DNA from: a virus | Direction: 5' to 3' (one strand) | Length of the DNA: 64,000 nucleotides | IMG/VR virus record: IMGVR_UViG_3300042889_001503 | Coordinates: 1-64,000 of that record | Shown here: positions 1 through 7,935 of the stretch, one piece after another | How the letters are laid out: every line of letters starts with the position of its first letter | How positions within the stretch are numbered: position 1 is the first letter of the stretch | Translations under genes and position numbers: made by a program | The notes under the pieces: model-generated | The model's input: the letters and a program-made list of their open reading frames with translations, nothing else | What the model was told of the DNA's origin: nothing | Database searches by the model: none

Positions 1-121
1 TGCCCCGAATAACTATTACGAATAGTCAATTCCGTGTCACTCCCATATTTTGATACCACAAAGATAATACATTTTTGGATAAATCCAAATAAAATTATAT
101 TTATTATTAAAATAAATATCA

Positions 122-1489
122 ATGCCTAATACAAACGACTCTCACGGGGAATCTAAAATAATATTTGAAGACGAAGATTGGTTAATTGTAGAACCTATGG
201 ACTACGATTCCTATTTATATTATGCTCCGGACAATACAAGATTAATGTGGAAAGATGTTAGGAATGGACAACTATTTTGTATTGTAGATAAGGAGAATAA
301 CGCCGGTCTTGGAGGAGGATTTAGAACTTATATAATTTTCAAAGACGAAGATAATAAAATCTCATATTATAATTGGAATAGTAAACCATTTTCAAAGAGT
401 ACTTTTCTTGAGGCAATACCTGAGGATATTAAACCACAAGTTGTAGAAGTTATTGGTGTTGGTAAAATGTATGATTTATTAACTAGAATTGTTAACGGAG
501 AACCGGTTAGTTCTCGTTGGATGGAAAATGTTGATGAGTCAGTTTATGATTTTAAATACACCCCAAAGGCACCATTTAAAAGTAAAATAGTGTTGAAGTT
601 TGATGACGACGAATATATTAAACTATTTGACCCAAGCGATGACGATATGTGGTACTACAACGTAATTACATCATACTATGATTCATATGAATGGGACGAT
701 GGTTACCAAGCTACCGAGGATTTTGGGGAGGGTTATTTTTTTAGTTACTTTAACGGTGATAACCTTAAAAAAATAAAAGAAATCCTTTCAATTATTGAAC
801 CTAGTTCAGTCCCGTTGGAAACGGATGAACAAAAATCAGATGCTGGTAAAAAATTACTTGATATGTTTGGAAATGAAATTGATAGCATCATCTCGGATTA
901 TACTAGCGAACAAAATCAATGTAAAACCAAAGGGTTTAACACAATGATAAAAAATGATTTTTGTAACGCATTTGACAATTACGGTATTTTTACAAAATAT
1001 TGTCTTACAGAATATTTTACAAGTGTTGGTATGTTATTATCTCTATACGATACGATGGGTGATAAAACATTAACTATAAGTGAATTATTGTTTAGAATAG
1101 GTTCAGAGATGCAGATTGCTGGTTGGAGTGAATATATTTATGAAGTTGATTGTGAGGATTTTGACCAAGAATCATTTGATTCATATACATCAACTAACTT
1201 AGATAAAATTATTGAAAAACTTGAAGATGAATCTCAATATGAAGATATTCACGCATATGGTGACATATACAGAAGACTTGATGCTAAGTTTAAAGTAAAT
1301 AACCGATATAAAACTAAATCCGGAAGAGAATTTTTCTATAGAGGAATTAACGTAAGAAATAACAGAATACTCATTGATGTGTTTAAAAAAGACAATGGAG
1401 GAATGGAAAGTAGAAGTTATACCGAAGAAGAATTTAATAACTTCTTAGTATCTCCGGAATTATTTGAAGGGTTCATTAGAATAAATTAA
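122..1489 (+). CDS. Hypothetical acidic protein, 455 aa
   Basis: I do not recognise a family. The protein is rich in Asp, Glu, Tyr and Trp, has no signal peptide or membrane segment, and looks soluble. An alpha-helical middle part (about residues 240-370) carries a few cysteines; the last 70 residues look like a small beta-rich domain. The ATG start is preceded by an AT-rich TATTTATTA element and no Shine-Dalgarno sequence, as for most genes here. It stands alone ahead of the peptidase gene, which has its own promoter. Coding is well supported by length and by codon use matching its neighbours; function is unknown. Confidence 0.8.
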   Translation: MPNTNDSHGESKIIFEDEDWLIVEPMDYDSYLYYAPDNTRLMWKDVRNGQLFCIVDKENNAGLGGGFRTYIIFKDEDNKISYYNWNSKPFSKSTFLEAIPEDIKPQVVEVIGVGKMYDLLTRIVNGEPVSSRWMENVDESVYDFKYTPKAPFKSKIVLKFDDDEYIKLFDPSDDDMWYYNVITSYYDSYEWDDGYQATEDFGEGYFFSYFNGDNLKKIKEILSIIEPSSVPLETDEQKSDAGKKLLDMFGNEIDSIISDYTSEQNQCKTKGFNTMIKNDFCNAFDNYGIFTKYCLTEYFTSVGMLLSLYDTMGDKTLTISELLFRIGSEMQIAGWSEYIYEVDCEDFDQESFDSYTSTNLDKIIEKLEDESQYEDIHAYGDIYRRLDAKFKVNNRYKTKSGREFFYRGINVRNNRILIDVFKKDNGGMESRSYTEEEFNNFLVSPELFEGFIRIN

Positions 1490-1497
1490 AATAATTC

Positions 1498-1527
1498 TTT
1501 GTTATTTAATTATTTTTTCTATCTTTG
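1498..1527 (+). promoter_or_regulatory. Host-type (Bacteroidota sigma) promoter for the peptidase gene
   Basis: TTTG at 1498-1501 and TATCTTTG at 1520-1527, separated by 18 bases, fit the Bacteroidota -33/-7 consensus TTTG-N19-TAnnTTTG. The ATG lies only four bases after the -7 box, so the transcript would have almost no leader. Confidence 0.6.
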
Positions 1528-1531
1528 CTGA

Positions 1532-2350
1532 ATGGAAAGAAATTATCAATTATTAAAAGACGTTTTGTCGGTTCCGACAGTAACATATCAAGAAGACCGT
1601 ATGGTGGAATTTATAACCAATTGGTTAGAAGAAAATGGAATTCCCTTCAATGTGGATGAACATAACAACATTTATGCAATAAAACAAACAGATGAGTTTG
1701 TGGATTACTTCCCCTGTGTAATTGCTCACACTGATACAGTTCATAATATTGACACGATTAATATTCGTGAGGAAATGTTACAAAATAGTCAGTATGAAAT
1801 CAAACCGGCTTTAAAAGCTTATAACGATTTGGGTAACCCAACCGGAATTGGTGGTGATGACAAATGTGGTGTTTATGCGTGTTTAGAACTATTAAAAGAA
1901 TTACCAAATCTGAAAGCCGCGTTCTTTGTATCTGAAGAAACCGGATGTCACGGGTCCAAGAAAGCCGACCCAAACTTCTTTATGAATGTTGGTTATGGTA
2001 TTCAGTTTGATGCTCCGGGAAATACAATGGTTACAGAAATTTGTATGGGAACAAGATTGTTTGATAGAGACAGTGAGTTTTTTGAAACTTGTAACGGTGT
2101 ATTAAATGAGAGTTTCAATGGACGACAAGAATACTTCTCAAACCCTTATACCGATGTTTACGCATTAAAGAACTCTTTTGACTTCGCCTGTATCAATTTT
2201 GCGATAGGTTATTACGACTATCACACAAGAAATGAGTATGTGGTTATCGAGGATGTTTATAATGGAATTGAGACGGGTAAAAAGATGATTCAAGAATTGG
2301 GGAATAAAAAATACCAATATAAAGTAGAATCAAAATTTAAAATGTTTTAA
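1532..2350 (+). CDS. Compact M20/peptidase T-like metallopeptidase
   Basis: Looks like a zinc-dependent M20-family aminopeptidase, probably cytoplasmic. Visible metal and catalytic motifs are HTDT (H66, D68), GIGGDDKCG (D109/D110) and EETGCHGS (catalytic E135, ligand E136), then an Asp in FDAPG and a late His in YHTRNE, in the family order. At 272 aa it is much shorter than peptidase T (about 400 aa), so the inserted lid/dimerisation domain seems to be missing. It has its own host-type promoter and a strong terminator, so it is a single-gene unit, possibly early. Metabolic use (peptide recycling) or attack on host peptides are both guesses. Confidence 0.75.
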   Translation: MERNYQLLKDVLSVPTVTYQEDRMVEFITNWLEENGIPFNVDEHNNIYAIKQTDEFVDYFPCVIAHTDTVHNIDTINIREEMLQNSQYEIKPALKAYNDLGNPTGIGGDDKCGVYACLELLKELPNLKAAFFVSEETGCHGSKKADPNFFMNVGYGIQFDAPGNTMVTEICMGTRLFDRDSEFFETCNGVLNESFNGRQEYFSNPYTDVYALKNSFDFACINFAIGYYDYHTRNEYVVIEDVYNGIETGKKMIQELGNKKYQYKVESKFKMF

Positions 2351-2374
2351 GAGACTTCGGTCTCTTTTTTTTTT
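2349..2374 (+). terminator. Rho-independent terminator after the peptidase gene
   Basis: Stem AAGAGAC / GTCTCTT closed by a TTCG tetraloop and followed by a long T run. It begins at the stop codon of the peptidase gene. Confidence 0.85.
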
Positions 2375-2384
2375 ATATGATATT

Positions 2385-2392
2385 TATAAATA
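2385..2392 (+). promoter_or_regulatory. T4-like late promoter element TATAAATA
   Basis: An exact TATAAATA inside ATATTTATAAATAAAA, nine bases before the ATG at 2402. It is identical to the T4 late consensus read by gp55; a gp55-like gene is at 43791-44540. Confidence 0.6.
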
Positions 2393-2401
2393 AAATATTT
2401 T

Positions 2402-3214
2402 ATGAAAAAACTATATTTCTTAAATGAAGAAGAAAAAAATAGAATTTTAAATCTTCACGAAAGTGCCACAAAACGACAATATTTAAGTGAGCAAATTCCA
2501 TTTGGACCTCAAATACCACCAAACCCATATAAGACAGCCCTTGATAATATGAAAGGTAATGCGAATTGGGAAGGAAAATATTCTTGTGTTCCTAGCCAAG
2601 GGGTTAAACCAACCAAATTAAAAGATGGGTCAACTATGTATATTATTAATGGTGTAAAATACTATAGTAATGGTAGAAAAAAAATGGCTGACGGTAAAAT
2701 GTTAAATTATGCTTGTGAGACGGAATTTATTAAAGAAGGTGAACGACAAACAAATATTACAAAAGTTTATTGTAGTGTTAAAAATGGGATGATAACAACC
2801 GGAAGTCTTAAAAATTCACCATGGAACGACTATGTTAAATCTTTTAAAATAACTAGTCAAGAAATAGAAACGGCTAAAAAATCTTGTCCTAAAACTAATA
2901 AAACTAAACAAAGTTCTGGTAATAGACAACAAATTATTTCTCAAACAGAAAATAACACAAAGGCAATTCAGAAATTATTAAAGTTACCTGAAACGGGGAT
3001 TATGGATACAACATTATTACAAAAAATTAATGAAGTGTTAAATGGTGGGGGACAACAAGCTCAACCAAGACCTCAAGTTGAACCAATCCAACAACTGACT
3101 CCGGCAGGTGTTAAAACACAACAATTAACAACTATGTCTCCGGAACAATTAACCGCAGGGTTGCAACAAATGCAACAAAAAGCTGCCGCTGCAACCGCAG
3201 GATTAAAACGATAA
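2402..3214 (+). CDS. Probable virion protein with leader peptide and PG-binding-like domain
   Basis: 270 aa. The first 32 residues form a charged helical leader (EEEKNRILNLHESATKRQ then YLSEQ) that recurs in the proteins at 3224, 3898 and 33815. It resembles T4 capsid-targeting propeptides, and its end fits the gp21-type cleavage rule (Leu/Ile-x-Glu). Residues about 188-216 (IQKLLKLPETGIMDTTLLQK) resemble a PG_binding_1 peptidoglycan-binding repeat. The C-terminal 50 residues are Gln-rich low complexity. It is first of three co-directional genes behind a late-type promoter. Inference: a packaged or tail-associated protein that meets the cell wall; not certain. Confidence 0.7.
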   Translation: MKKLYFLNEEEKNRILNLHESATKRQYLSEQIPFGPQIPPNPYKTALDNMKGNANWEGKYSCVPSQGVKPTKLKDGSTMYIINGVKYYSNGRKKMADGKMLNYACETEFIKEGERQTNITKVYCSVKNGMITTGSLKNSPWNDYVKSFKITSQEIETAKKSCPKTNKTKQSSGNRQQIISQTENNTKAIQKLLKLPETGIMDTTLLQKINEVLNGGGQQAQPRPQVEPIQQLTPAGVKTQQLTTMSPEQLTAGLQQMQQKAAAATAGLKR

Positions 3215-3223
3215 TATATAAAG

Positions 3224-3871
3224 ATGAAAAAAGTTATATTAGAAGAAATTGAAAATATGAAATACCTTTTGGGGTATAAAAGAGGTGTTGTTATTTCTGA
3301 ACAAGAAGAAAAAAATGATTTGATTGATAAATACTCAACTAAATCAATATCAAATTCTATCGATTCAGGTGATTACTCAAATCTTGACCCAAGAGTTGCT
3401 GATGCAATTAAACAATCTCAGAATATGGTTGGTGGACAATCTATTTTACCTAACTCAACTTCAGGAACTACGTCAGGAACTACGTCAGGAACTACTTCAG
3501 GAACTACGTCAGGAGCAACAACTCCGGCACCATCAACCCCTGCAACACCAATAAAAATCGGTGTAAAATATCCATCAATAATGGAATTACAAAATTCATT
3601 AAATACTAAATTTCAATCAGGATTAACTCCGGATGGTATGTATGGACCTAAAACCTCATCAAGTATTTTAGCAGCATTAACAAAAACATCAACAACAACC
3701 ACCGCAAATACGACACCGGTAAATACTGTTGTTGGTGGTGACGCATCATCTGAAGCGATTAAAAAAACCGCTGAGGCAAATGCTTCAATATCTAAAGGTG
3801 TTGTTGCTAATGCACCAAAACCGGCAGCAAATTCTAATTTTGCTGAAGTAGACGGTGGTGATTTTACATAA
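3224..3871 (+). CDS. Probable virion protein, leader peptide plus PG-binding-like domain
   Basis: 215 aa. The N-terminus (KKVILEEIENMKYLLGYKRG then VVISEQ) is a divergent copy of the shared leader. A Ser/Gly/Thr linker follows, encoded by a 12-base tandem repeat, then residues about 112-152 with the PG_binding_1 pattern (MELQNSLN, TPDGMYGPKTSSSI). The C-terminus is Ala/Thr-rich. It lies nine bases after the preceding gene and 26 bases before the next, so it is probably co-transcribed. Likely a secreted or packaged wall-contact protein; the biochemical role is not visible. Confidence 0.7.
   Translation: MKKVILEEIENMKYLLGYKRGVVISEQEEKNDLIDKYSTKSISNSIDSGDYSNLDPRVADAIKQSQNMVGGQSILPNSTSGTTSGTTSGTTSGTTSGATTPAPSTPATPIKIGVKYPSIMELQNSLNTKFQSGLTPDGMYGPKTSSSILAALTKTSTTTTANTTPVNTVVGGDASSEAIKKTAEANASISKGVVANAPKPAANSNFAEVDGGDFT
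3461..3513 (+). repeat. 12-base tandem repeat inside coding sequence
   Basis: Four to five copies of TCAGGAACTACG (one base varies), encoding Ser-Gly-Thr-Thr units of a flexible linker. The repeat could change copy number by slippage without breaking the frame. Confidence 0.85.
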
Positions 3872-3897
3872 AATATAAACAATAAAAAATAAAAAAA

Positions 3898-4335
3898 ATG
3901 AAAAATTTATTCAACAGTATTTCTCAAGAAGAAAAAAATAGAATACTTGAGATGCACTCAGGTAAAAAAAATGTAATATCTGAACAATCTGAACACGGAA
4001 AAGGGGCGATTATTCCTGAACCTAAAAAAAATAAAGTTGCAACACCACAGATGTTAGATAAAGTTTTAAAAAAACTTAATTATGATATTGAAACAGGGGG
4101 TTCTAAATTAAAATTTATGAAAAATATACCTGAAAAAAAATTAACTTTATTTGTTACTTTTACTCCGGAATATGCGATTGTTAATAAGAAAAAAGATAAA
4201 GAACCAACTCAAACAGGAACTGATGGTAAAATTCACGGAATGGGATTAGCGATTCCAGCTGAAAAGTTTCCTTTATTGTTGAAACCTAATACTCTAAAAG
4301 AATTTGAAAAATTTCTTATGAGTTGTGAAAAATAA
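3898..4335 (+). CDS. Small protein with the shared SEQ leader
   Basis: 145 aa. The N-terminus (ISQEEKNRILEMHSGKKN then VISEQ) is clearly the same leader as in the genes at 2402 and 33815. The rest is a lysine-rich domain with short beta strands (KLTLFVTFTPEYAIV) that I cannot place in a family. It is the last gene of the leader-peptide cluster and ends at a bidirectional terminator. Inference: internal or structural protein delivered through the prohead core. Confidence 0.7.
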   Translation: MKNLFNSISQEEKNRILEMHSGKKNVISEQSEHGKGAIIPEPKKNKVATPQMLDKVLKKLNYDIETGGSKLKFMKNIPEKKLTLFVTFTPEYAIVNKKKDKEPTQTGTDGKIHGMGLAIPAEKFPLLLKPNTLKEFEKFLMSCEK

Positions 4336-4337
4336 TA

Positions 4338-4370
4338 AAAAAAAGAGGACTATTTGTCCTCTTTTTTCTT
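4338..4370. terminator. Bidirectional terminator between convergent genes
   Basis: Stem AAAAGAGGAC / GTCCTCTTTT with a five-base loop and A/T runs on both sides. It sits between the leader-peptide gene cluster (+) and the ClpC-like gene (-), overlapping the end of the latter. Confidence 0.85.
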
Positions 4371-6395
4371 TCTACTCTTTTTTACCTCTTCCGGTTTAAC
4401 TACCACTTCTTTCTCTACGGAGATAAGGGTGTATGGAACACCCTCCACCATATTTCCTTTGATAATCTCTTCGGACACAAAATCCTCAATTTTATCTTGG
4501 ATTGCTCTTTTGATTGGTCTAGCCCCGTAGGTCTCATCAAATCCAACTTCAGATATTAGTTCTAAAATAGTTTCATCAAATGTGATGTCATATTTCAACC
4601 CAACTAGTCTGTTGGATAATTTATCCAATTCCAATTTAACAATTTTCTTAACGTCTTCCTTAACCAAAGAATTAAAGATAACTACCTCATCAATTCTGTT
4701 TAAGAATTCCGGAGTAAAAAATTTCTTAAGTTCTTTTTTAAGTGTCTCACGTTTGTATTCTTCTTCCACATAAGAACTAGCACCTGTTTTGAAACCAACC
4801 CCTGAACCAAAATCTTGTAATTTTTTAGCTCCAACATTAGATGTCATAATGATGACACAATTTTTGAAGTTAATCTTTCTCCCCATACCATCGGTAAGGT
4901 GACCGTCGTCTAATACTTGAAGAAGTGTTGAGAAGATATCTTTGTTTGCTTTCTCAATCTCATCAAATAGAATTACAGAATAAGGTTTGTTTTTCACCTG
5001 TTCAGTTAATTGTCCCCCCTCATCGTATCCAACGTATCCCGGAGGTGCACCAATCAATCTTGAAATGGTGTGTTTCTCTTGGTATTCAGACATATCCACA
5101 CGAATCATATTATCTTCACTACCAAACATTTGTTTCGCTAGTTGTTTTGCCAAGTATGTTTTACCCACACCTGTTGACCCTAAGAAGATGAATGAACCGA
5201 TTGGTTTGTTCGGGTCCTTGATACCAATTCTATTTCTACGGATTGACTTTGCAATCTTTGAAACAGCTTCTGCTTGTCCAATTACTTTATCAGATAGATT
5301 CGCCTCCATCTCAGATAATAGTTTGGTTTCATCTGCATTTAATTTGGTTACCGGGATTTTAGTCATATTGGAAACAACCTCATAAACTAAATCAAGGGTG
5401 ATAACTTTCTTGTGAGTAAGAAGTTCTTCCTCAAACTTTTTCTTTTCAGTCTCAAGTTTAGTTAAGATACGTTTTTCTTTATCACGTAGGTTTGCTGCCT
5501 CTTCATATCGTTGTTGTTTTACAACGTCCACCTTTTCTTGTTTGATGTCGGCAGCTTGTTGTTTCAACTTCTCGATTGATTCCGGCATTTTAATTTCCAC
5601 TTGACTTCTCGCTCCAACCTCATCGATGATGTCAAACCCTTTGTCCGGGAATTCTCTATCGGTGATGTATCTGTCGGCTAAGTCAACACATACTGACAAT
5701 ACTTCATCCGTATAAGTTACCTTATGGAAGTTCTCGTATTTGTCTTTTACGTTTTTAAGGATTTCTAAAGTTTCAGCTTTGGTTGCTGAATCCACAACAA
5801 CTTTTTGGAAACGTCTTTCTAACGCTCCGTCCTTCTCAAAGTTTTTTCTATACTCATCCAAGGTTGTTGCTCCAACACATTGAATCTCCCCACGGGCAAG
5901 TGCCGGTTTAAAGATGTTTGATGCGTCCATTGAACCTGATGAATTTCCTGCACCAACTATGGTGTGGATTTCGTCAATGAATACGATGATGTTTGGTGCG
6001 TTTTGAAGTTCTTCGATGATTACTTTCATTCTTTCTTCAAATTGTCCACGGTATTTGGTTCCGGCAACAATTGATGTCATATCTAAGGATACGATACGTT
6101 TGTCCATTAAGTTTCTTGGACATTCCCCATTATAAATCATAATGGCAAGACCTTCAACGATTGCGGTTTTACCACAACCAGGTTCACCAATGATTATTGG
6201 GTTATTTTTCTTTCTACGTGAAAGGATTTGAGCAATTCGAGTAATTTCTCTTTCTCTACCAATAACCGGGTCAAGTTTACCCTCTTCGGCAAGTTTTATC
6301 AAATCTCTACTAAAATTGTCTAATACGGGTGTTGATGAGTCAGTCTTAACTGCTTTATTACCACCATTACTTCCACCATCCATAGATTCTGTCAT
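4350..6395 (-). CDS. clpC-like: ClpC-like AAA+ unfoldase without an N-domain
   Basis: Two complete AAA+ modules. D1 has Walker A GEPGCGKT (residues 70-77) and Walker B VFIDEIH (138-144); D2 has GSTGVGKT (406-413) and [10 protein letters not shown] (474-483). Between them is a UVR-like coil ([14 protein letters not shown], about 297-310), which is the ClpC signature rather than ClpB. The usual N-terminal substrate/adaptor domain (about 150 aa) is absent. D2 keeps a VGF tripeptide (533-535) where B. subtilis ClpC has its ClpP-docking loop, so it could feed host ClpP. The C-terminal 20 residues are very basic. No clpP gene is seen in the window. It has its own host-type promoter, suggesting early expression. 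Confidence 0.9.
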   Translation of the reverse strand: MTESMDGGSNGGNKAVKTDSSTPVLDNFSRDLIKLAEEGKLDPVIGREREITRIAQILSRRKKNNPIIIGEPGCGKTAIVEGLAIMIYNGECPRNLMDKRIVSLDMTSIVAGTKYRGQFEERMKVIIEELQNAPNIIVFIDEIHTIVGAGNSSGSMDASNIFKPALARGEIQCVGATTLDEYRKNFEKDGALERRFQKVVVDSATKAETLEILKNVKDKYENFHKVTYTDEVLSVCVDLADRYITDREFPDKGFDIIDEVGARSQVEIKMPESIEKLKQQAADIKQEKVDVVKQQRYEEAANLRDKEKRILTKLETEKKKFEEELLTHKKVITLDLVYEVVSNMTKIPVTKLNADETKLLSEMEANLSDKVIGQAEAVSKIAKSIRRNRIGIKDPNKPIGSFIFLGSTGVGKTYLAKQLAKQMFGSEDNMIRVDMSEYQEKHTISRLIGAPPGYVGYDEGGQLTEQVKNKPYSVILFDEIEKANKDIFSTLLQVLDDGHLTDGMGRKINFKNCVIIMTSNVGAKKLQDFGSGVGFKTGASSYVEEEYKRETLKKELKKFFTPEFLNRIDEVVIFNSLVKEDVKKIVKLELDKLSNRLVGLKYDITFDETILELISEVGFDETYGARPIKRAIQDKIEDFVSEEIIKGNMVEGVPYTLISVEKEVVVKPEEVKKSRKKKEDK

Positions 6396-6451
6396 AATTT
6401 ATTTGTTTTAATTAAGTATAAGGATTATTTTCACTTTTTCAAATGATTCTA

Positions 6452-6482
6452 CAAAAGTAATACAAATAATTGGATGGACAAA
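6452..6482 (-). promoter_or_regulatory. Host-type promoter for the ClpC-like gene
   Basis: On the minus strand, TTTG (6482-6479) and TACTTTTG (6459-6452) are separated by exactly 19 bases, the ideal Bacteroidota TTTG-N19-TAnnTTTG arrangement. It predicts a leader of roughly 50 bases. Confidence 0.7.
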
Positions 6483-6507
6483 ACAAATTTTAATTATATT
6501 TATCAAT

Positions 6508-6849
6508 ATGGAAAAAAGACCCGCTTGGAAAAAATATATGGACTTGGTTCATCCGGAATCTGAATTAACTGATGTCTACAGAAAAATTCGTCACGCCTTC
6601 CAAAGAGAGGGTTGGACTCAAGAACAATTGGAGAAACCCCCGTATTATCCTCAGGATATTATGAATTACTATCAAAAAATATCTAATTTAGTGACTGACT
6701 TAAAAACTGAGATGAAAACTTATTTTGGTGATATTGACTCTGACGAATTTACTGATTACATTCATAGTAAATTAAAACATATAGATTTAGAAACACCTTT
6801 AAGAGATGGCAATATTAAAAGAAACAATTCAAGGGACGAAGATAATTAA
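6508..6849 (+). CDS. Hypothetical protein, 113 aa
   Basis: Small, mostly helical, charged protein (start MEKRPAWKKYMDLVHPES) with no family I recognise. Its start follows a TATTTATC element directly. Its last 44 bases overlap the next gene in another frame, suggesting translational coupling. No membrane segment or signal peptide. Confidence 0.65.
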   Translation: MEKRPAWKKYMDLVHPESELTDVYRKIRHAFQREGWTQEQLEKPPYYPQDIMNYYQKISNLVTDLKTEMKTYFGDIDSDEFTDYIHSKLKHIDLETPLRDGNIKRNNSRDEDN

Positions 6850-7048
6850 TGAAATCCAATCGTCAAATGTTAAAAAAACAGAATACGATACTGAAACTAA
6901 AGTAATGTTAGTTGAGTTTAATAATGGACAAAAATACGAGTATGATGAGGTTCCTCACCAAGTATATACTCAATTCAGAATGGCGGAATCTCAAGGGAAA
7001 TTCTTCTCAACAAAAATAGTTAAAACATACAAACACAAAAAACTTTAA
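6806..7048 (+). CDS. KTSC-domain protein
   Basis: 80 aa. The pattern IQSSNVKKTEYDTETKVMLV, followed by FNNGQKYEYDEVP and a helix with F-S-T-K, fits the small KTSC domain found in phages and bacteria; its biochemical function is not established. The ATG lies inside the preceding gene, so the pair overlaps by 44 bases. The C-terminal YKHKKL is basic. Confidence 0.7.
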   Translation: MAILKETIQGTKIINEIQSSNVKKTEYDTETKVMLVEFNNGQKYEYDEVPHQVYTQFRMAESQGKFFSTKIVKTYKHKKL

Positions 7049-7078
7049 CAATTATAGATATTTAAGTATTTATAGTTA

Positions 7079-7855
7079 ATGAGTAATCTAAAAAGTATAT
7101 TATCTAGCTTTCATTTACAGGATGAACTAAATCCTAAGATTTGGGAATTACCTAATGAACGTGATATGTCCGACCCAAAAGGTCAGGTTGAAGTGATGGT
7201 TCCTAAGGTTAGAGAACGTCTATTAGAAATCGCCTATGAGTTCATAGAATTCTTAGGGGTTGATGTTATTATATCCGATGTTGTAATGACGGGTTCATTA
7301 GCCAATTACAATTGGTCCAAATATTCTGATGTTGATTTACACTTAATTGCCGACTTTGAACAATTCTCAGAAAAAGAACTCCCATTATATGAGGAACTCT
7401 TCAAATTAAAAAAAACTTTATTTAACGACAAACACAACATCAAAATCTATGGTTATGATGTAGAACTTTATGTCCAAGACGAAGTTGAATCTCATTTTAG
7501 TAGTGGGGAATATTCAGTTTTATTTAATGAATGGAAAACCAAACCGTCAAAAGAAAATGTTGAGATTGACACTAACTTAATTAAAACCAAATCTGAACAT
7601 TGGATGAAAACAATTGATGAGGTTATTGATGACGTAAAAGAAGAACCATTACAGTCCGGAGTTGAGAGTATCAATAAGGTTAAGGATAAATTAAAAAAAT
7701 ATAGAACTGCCGGATTAGAAGATGGTGGTGAAATGTCTGATGAAAATTTAGTATTCAAAGTTTTGAGAAGAAATGGGTACATTCAAAAACTTTTTGATTT
7801 TCAAAATGAATACCAAGACAATAAACTTTCTTTGAAAGAAAAATCAATTAATTAG
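7079..7855 (+). CDS. Nucleotidyltransferase-like protein
   Basis: 258 aa. Residues about 60-135 hold a minimal nucleotidyltransferase signature: TGSLANYNWSKYSDVDLHLI, with the G72-S73 pair and D84/D86 as metal ligands, and a later acidic residue in YDVELYVQDE as a possible third ligand. The C-terminal half is helical and charged. Phages and bacteria carry many such domains with unknown substrates (tRNA, protein or small molecule). The start is preceded by TATTTATAGTTA. It is probably real and enzymatic; the substrate cannot be read from sequence. Confidence 0.7.
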   Translation: MSNLKSILSSFHLQDELNPKIWELPNERDMSDPKGQVEVMVPKVRERLLEIAYEFIEFLGVDVIISDVVMTGSLANYNWSKYSDVDLHLIADFEQFSEKELPLYEELFKLKKTLFNDKHNIKIYGYDVELYVQDEVESHFSSGEYSVLFNEWKTKPSKENVEIDTNLIKTKSEHWMKTIDEVIDDVKEEPLQSGVESINKVKDKLKKYRTAGLEDGGEMSDENLVFKVLRRNGYIQKLFDFQNEYQDNKLSLKEKSIN

Positions 7856-7935
7856 TAGAAATAACGACAGAATTATAACATTTTTAATTCTGAACATATT
7901 TATATATAAAATAATTCCAAACAAAAACACATAAA

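Noticed and set aside
1-121. Possible tRNA or other RNA gene at the left end
   Set aside because: No cloverleaf or conserved tRNA boxes are visible; the stretch is short and AT-rich. I saw none elsewhere either.
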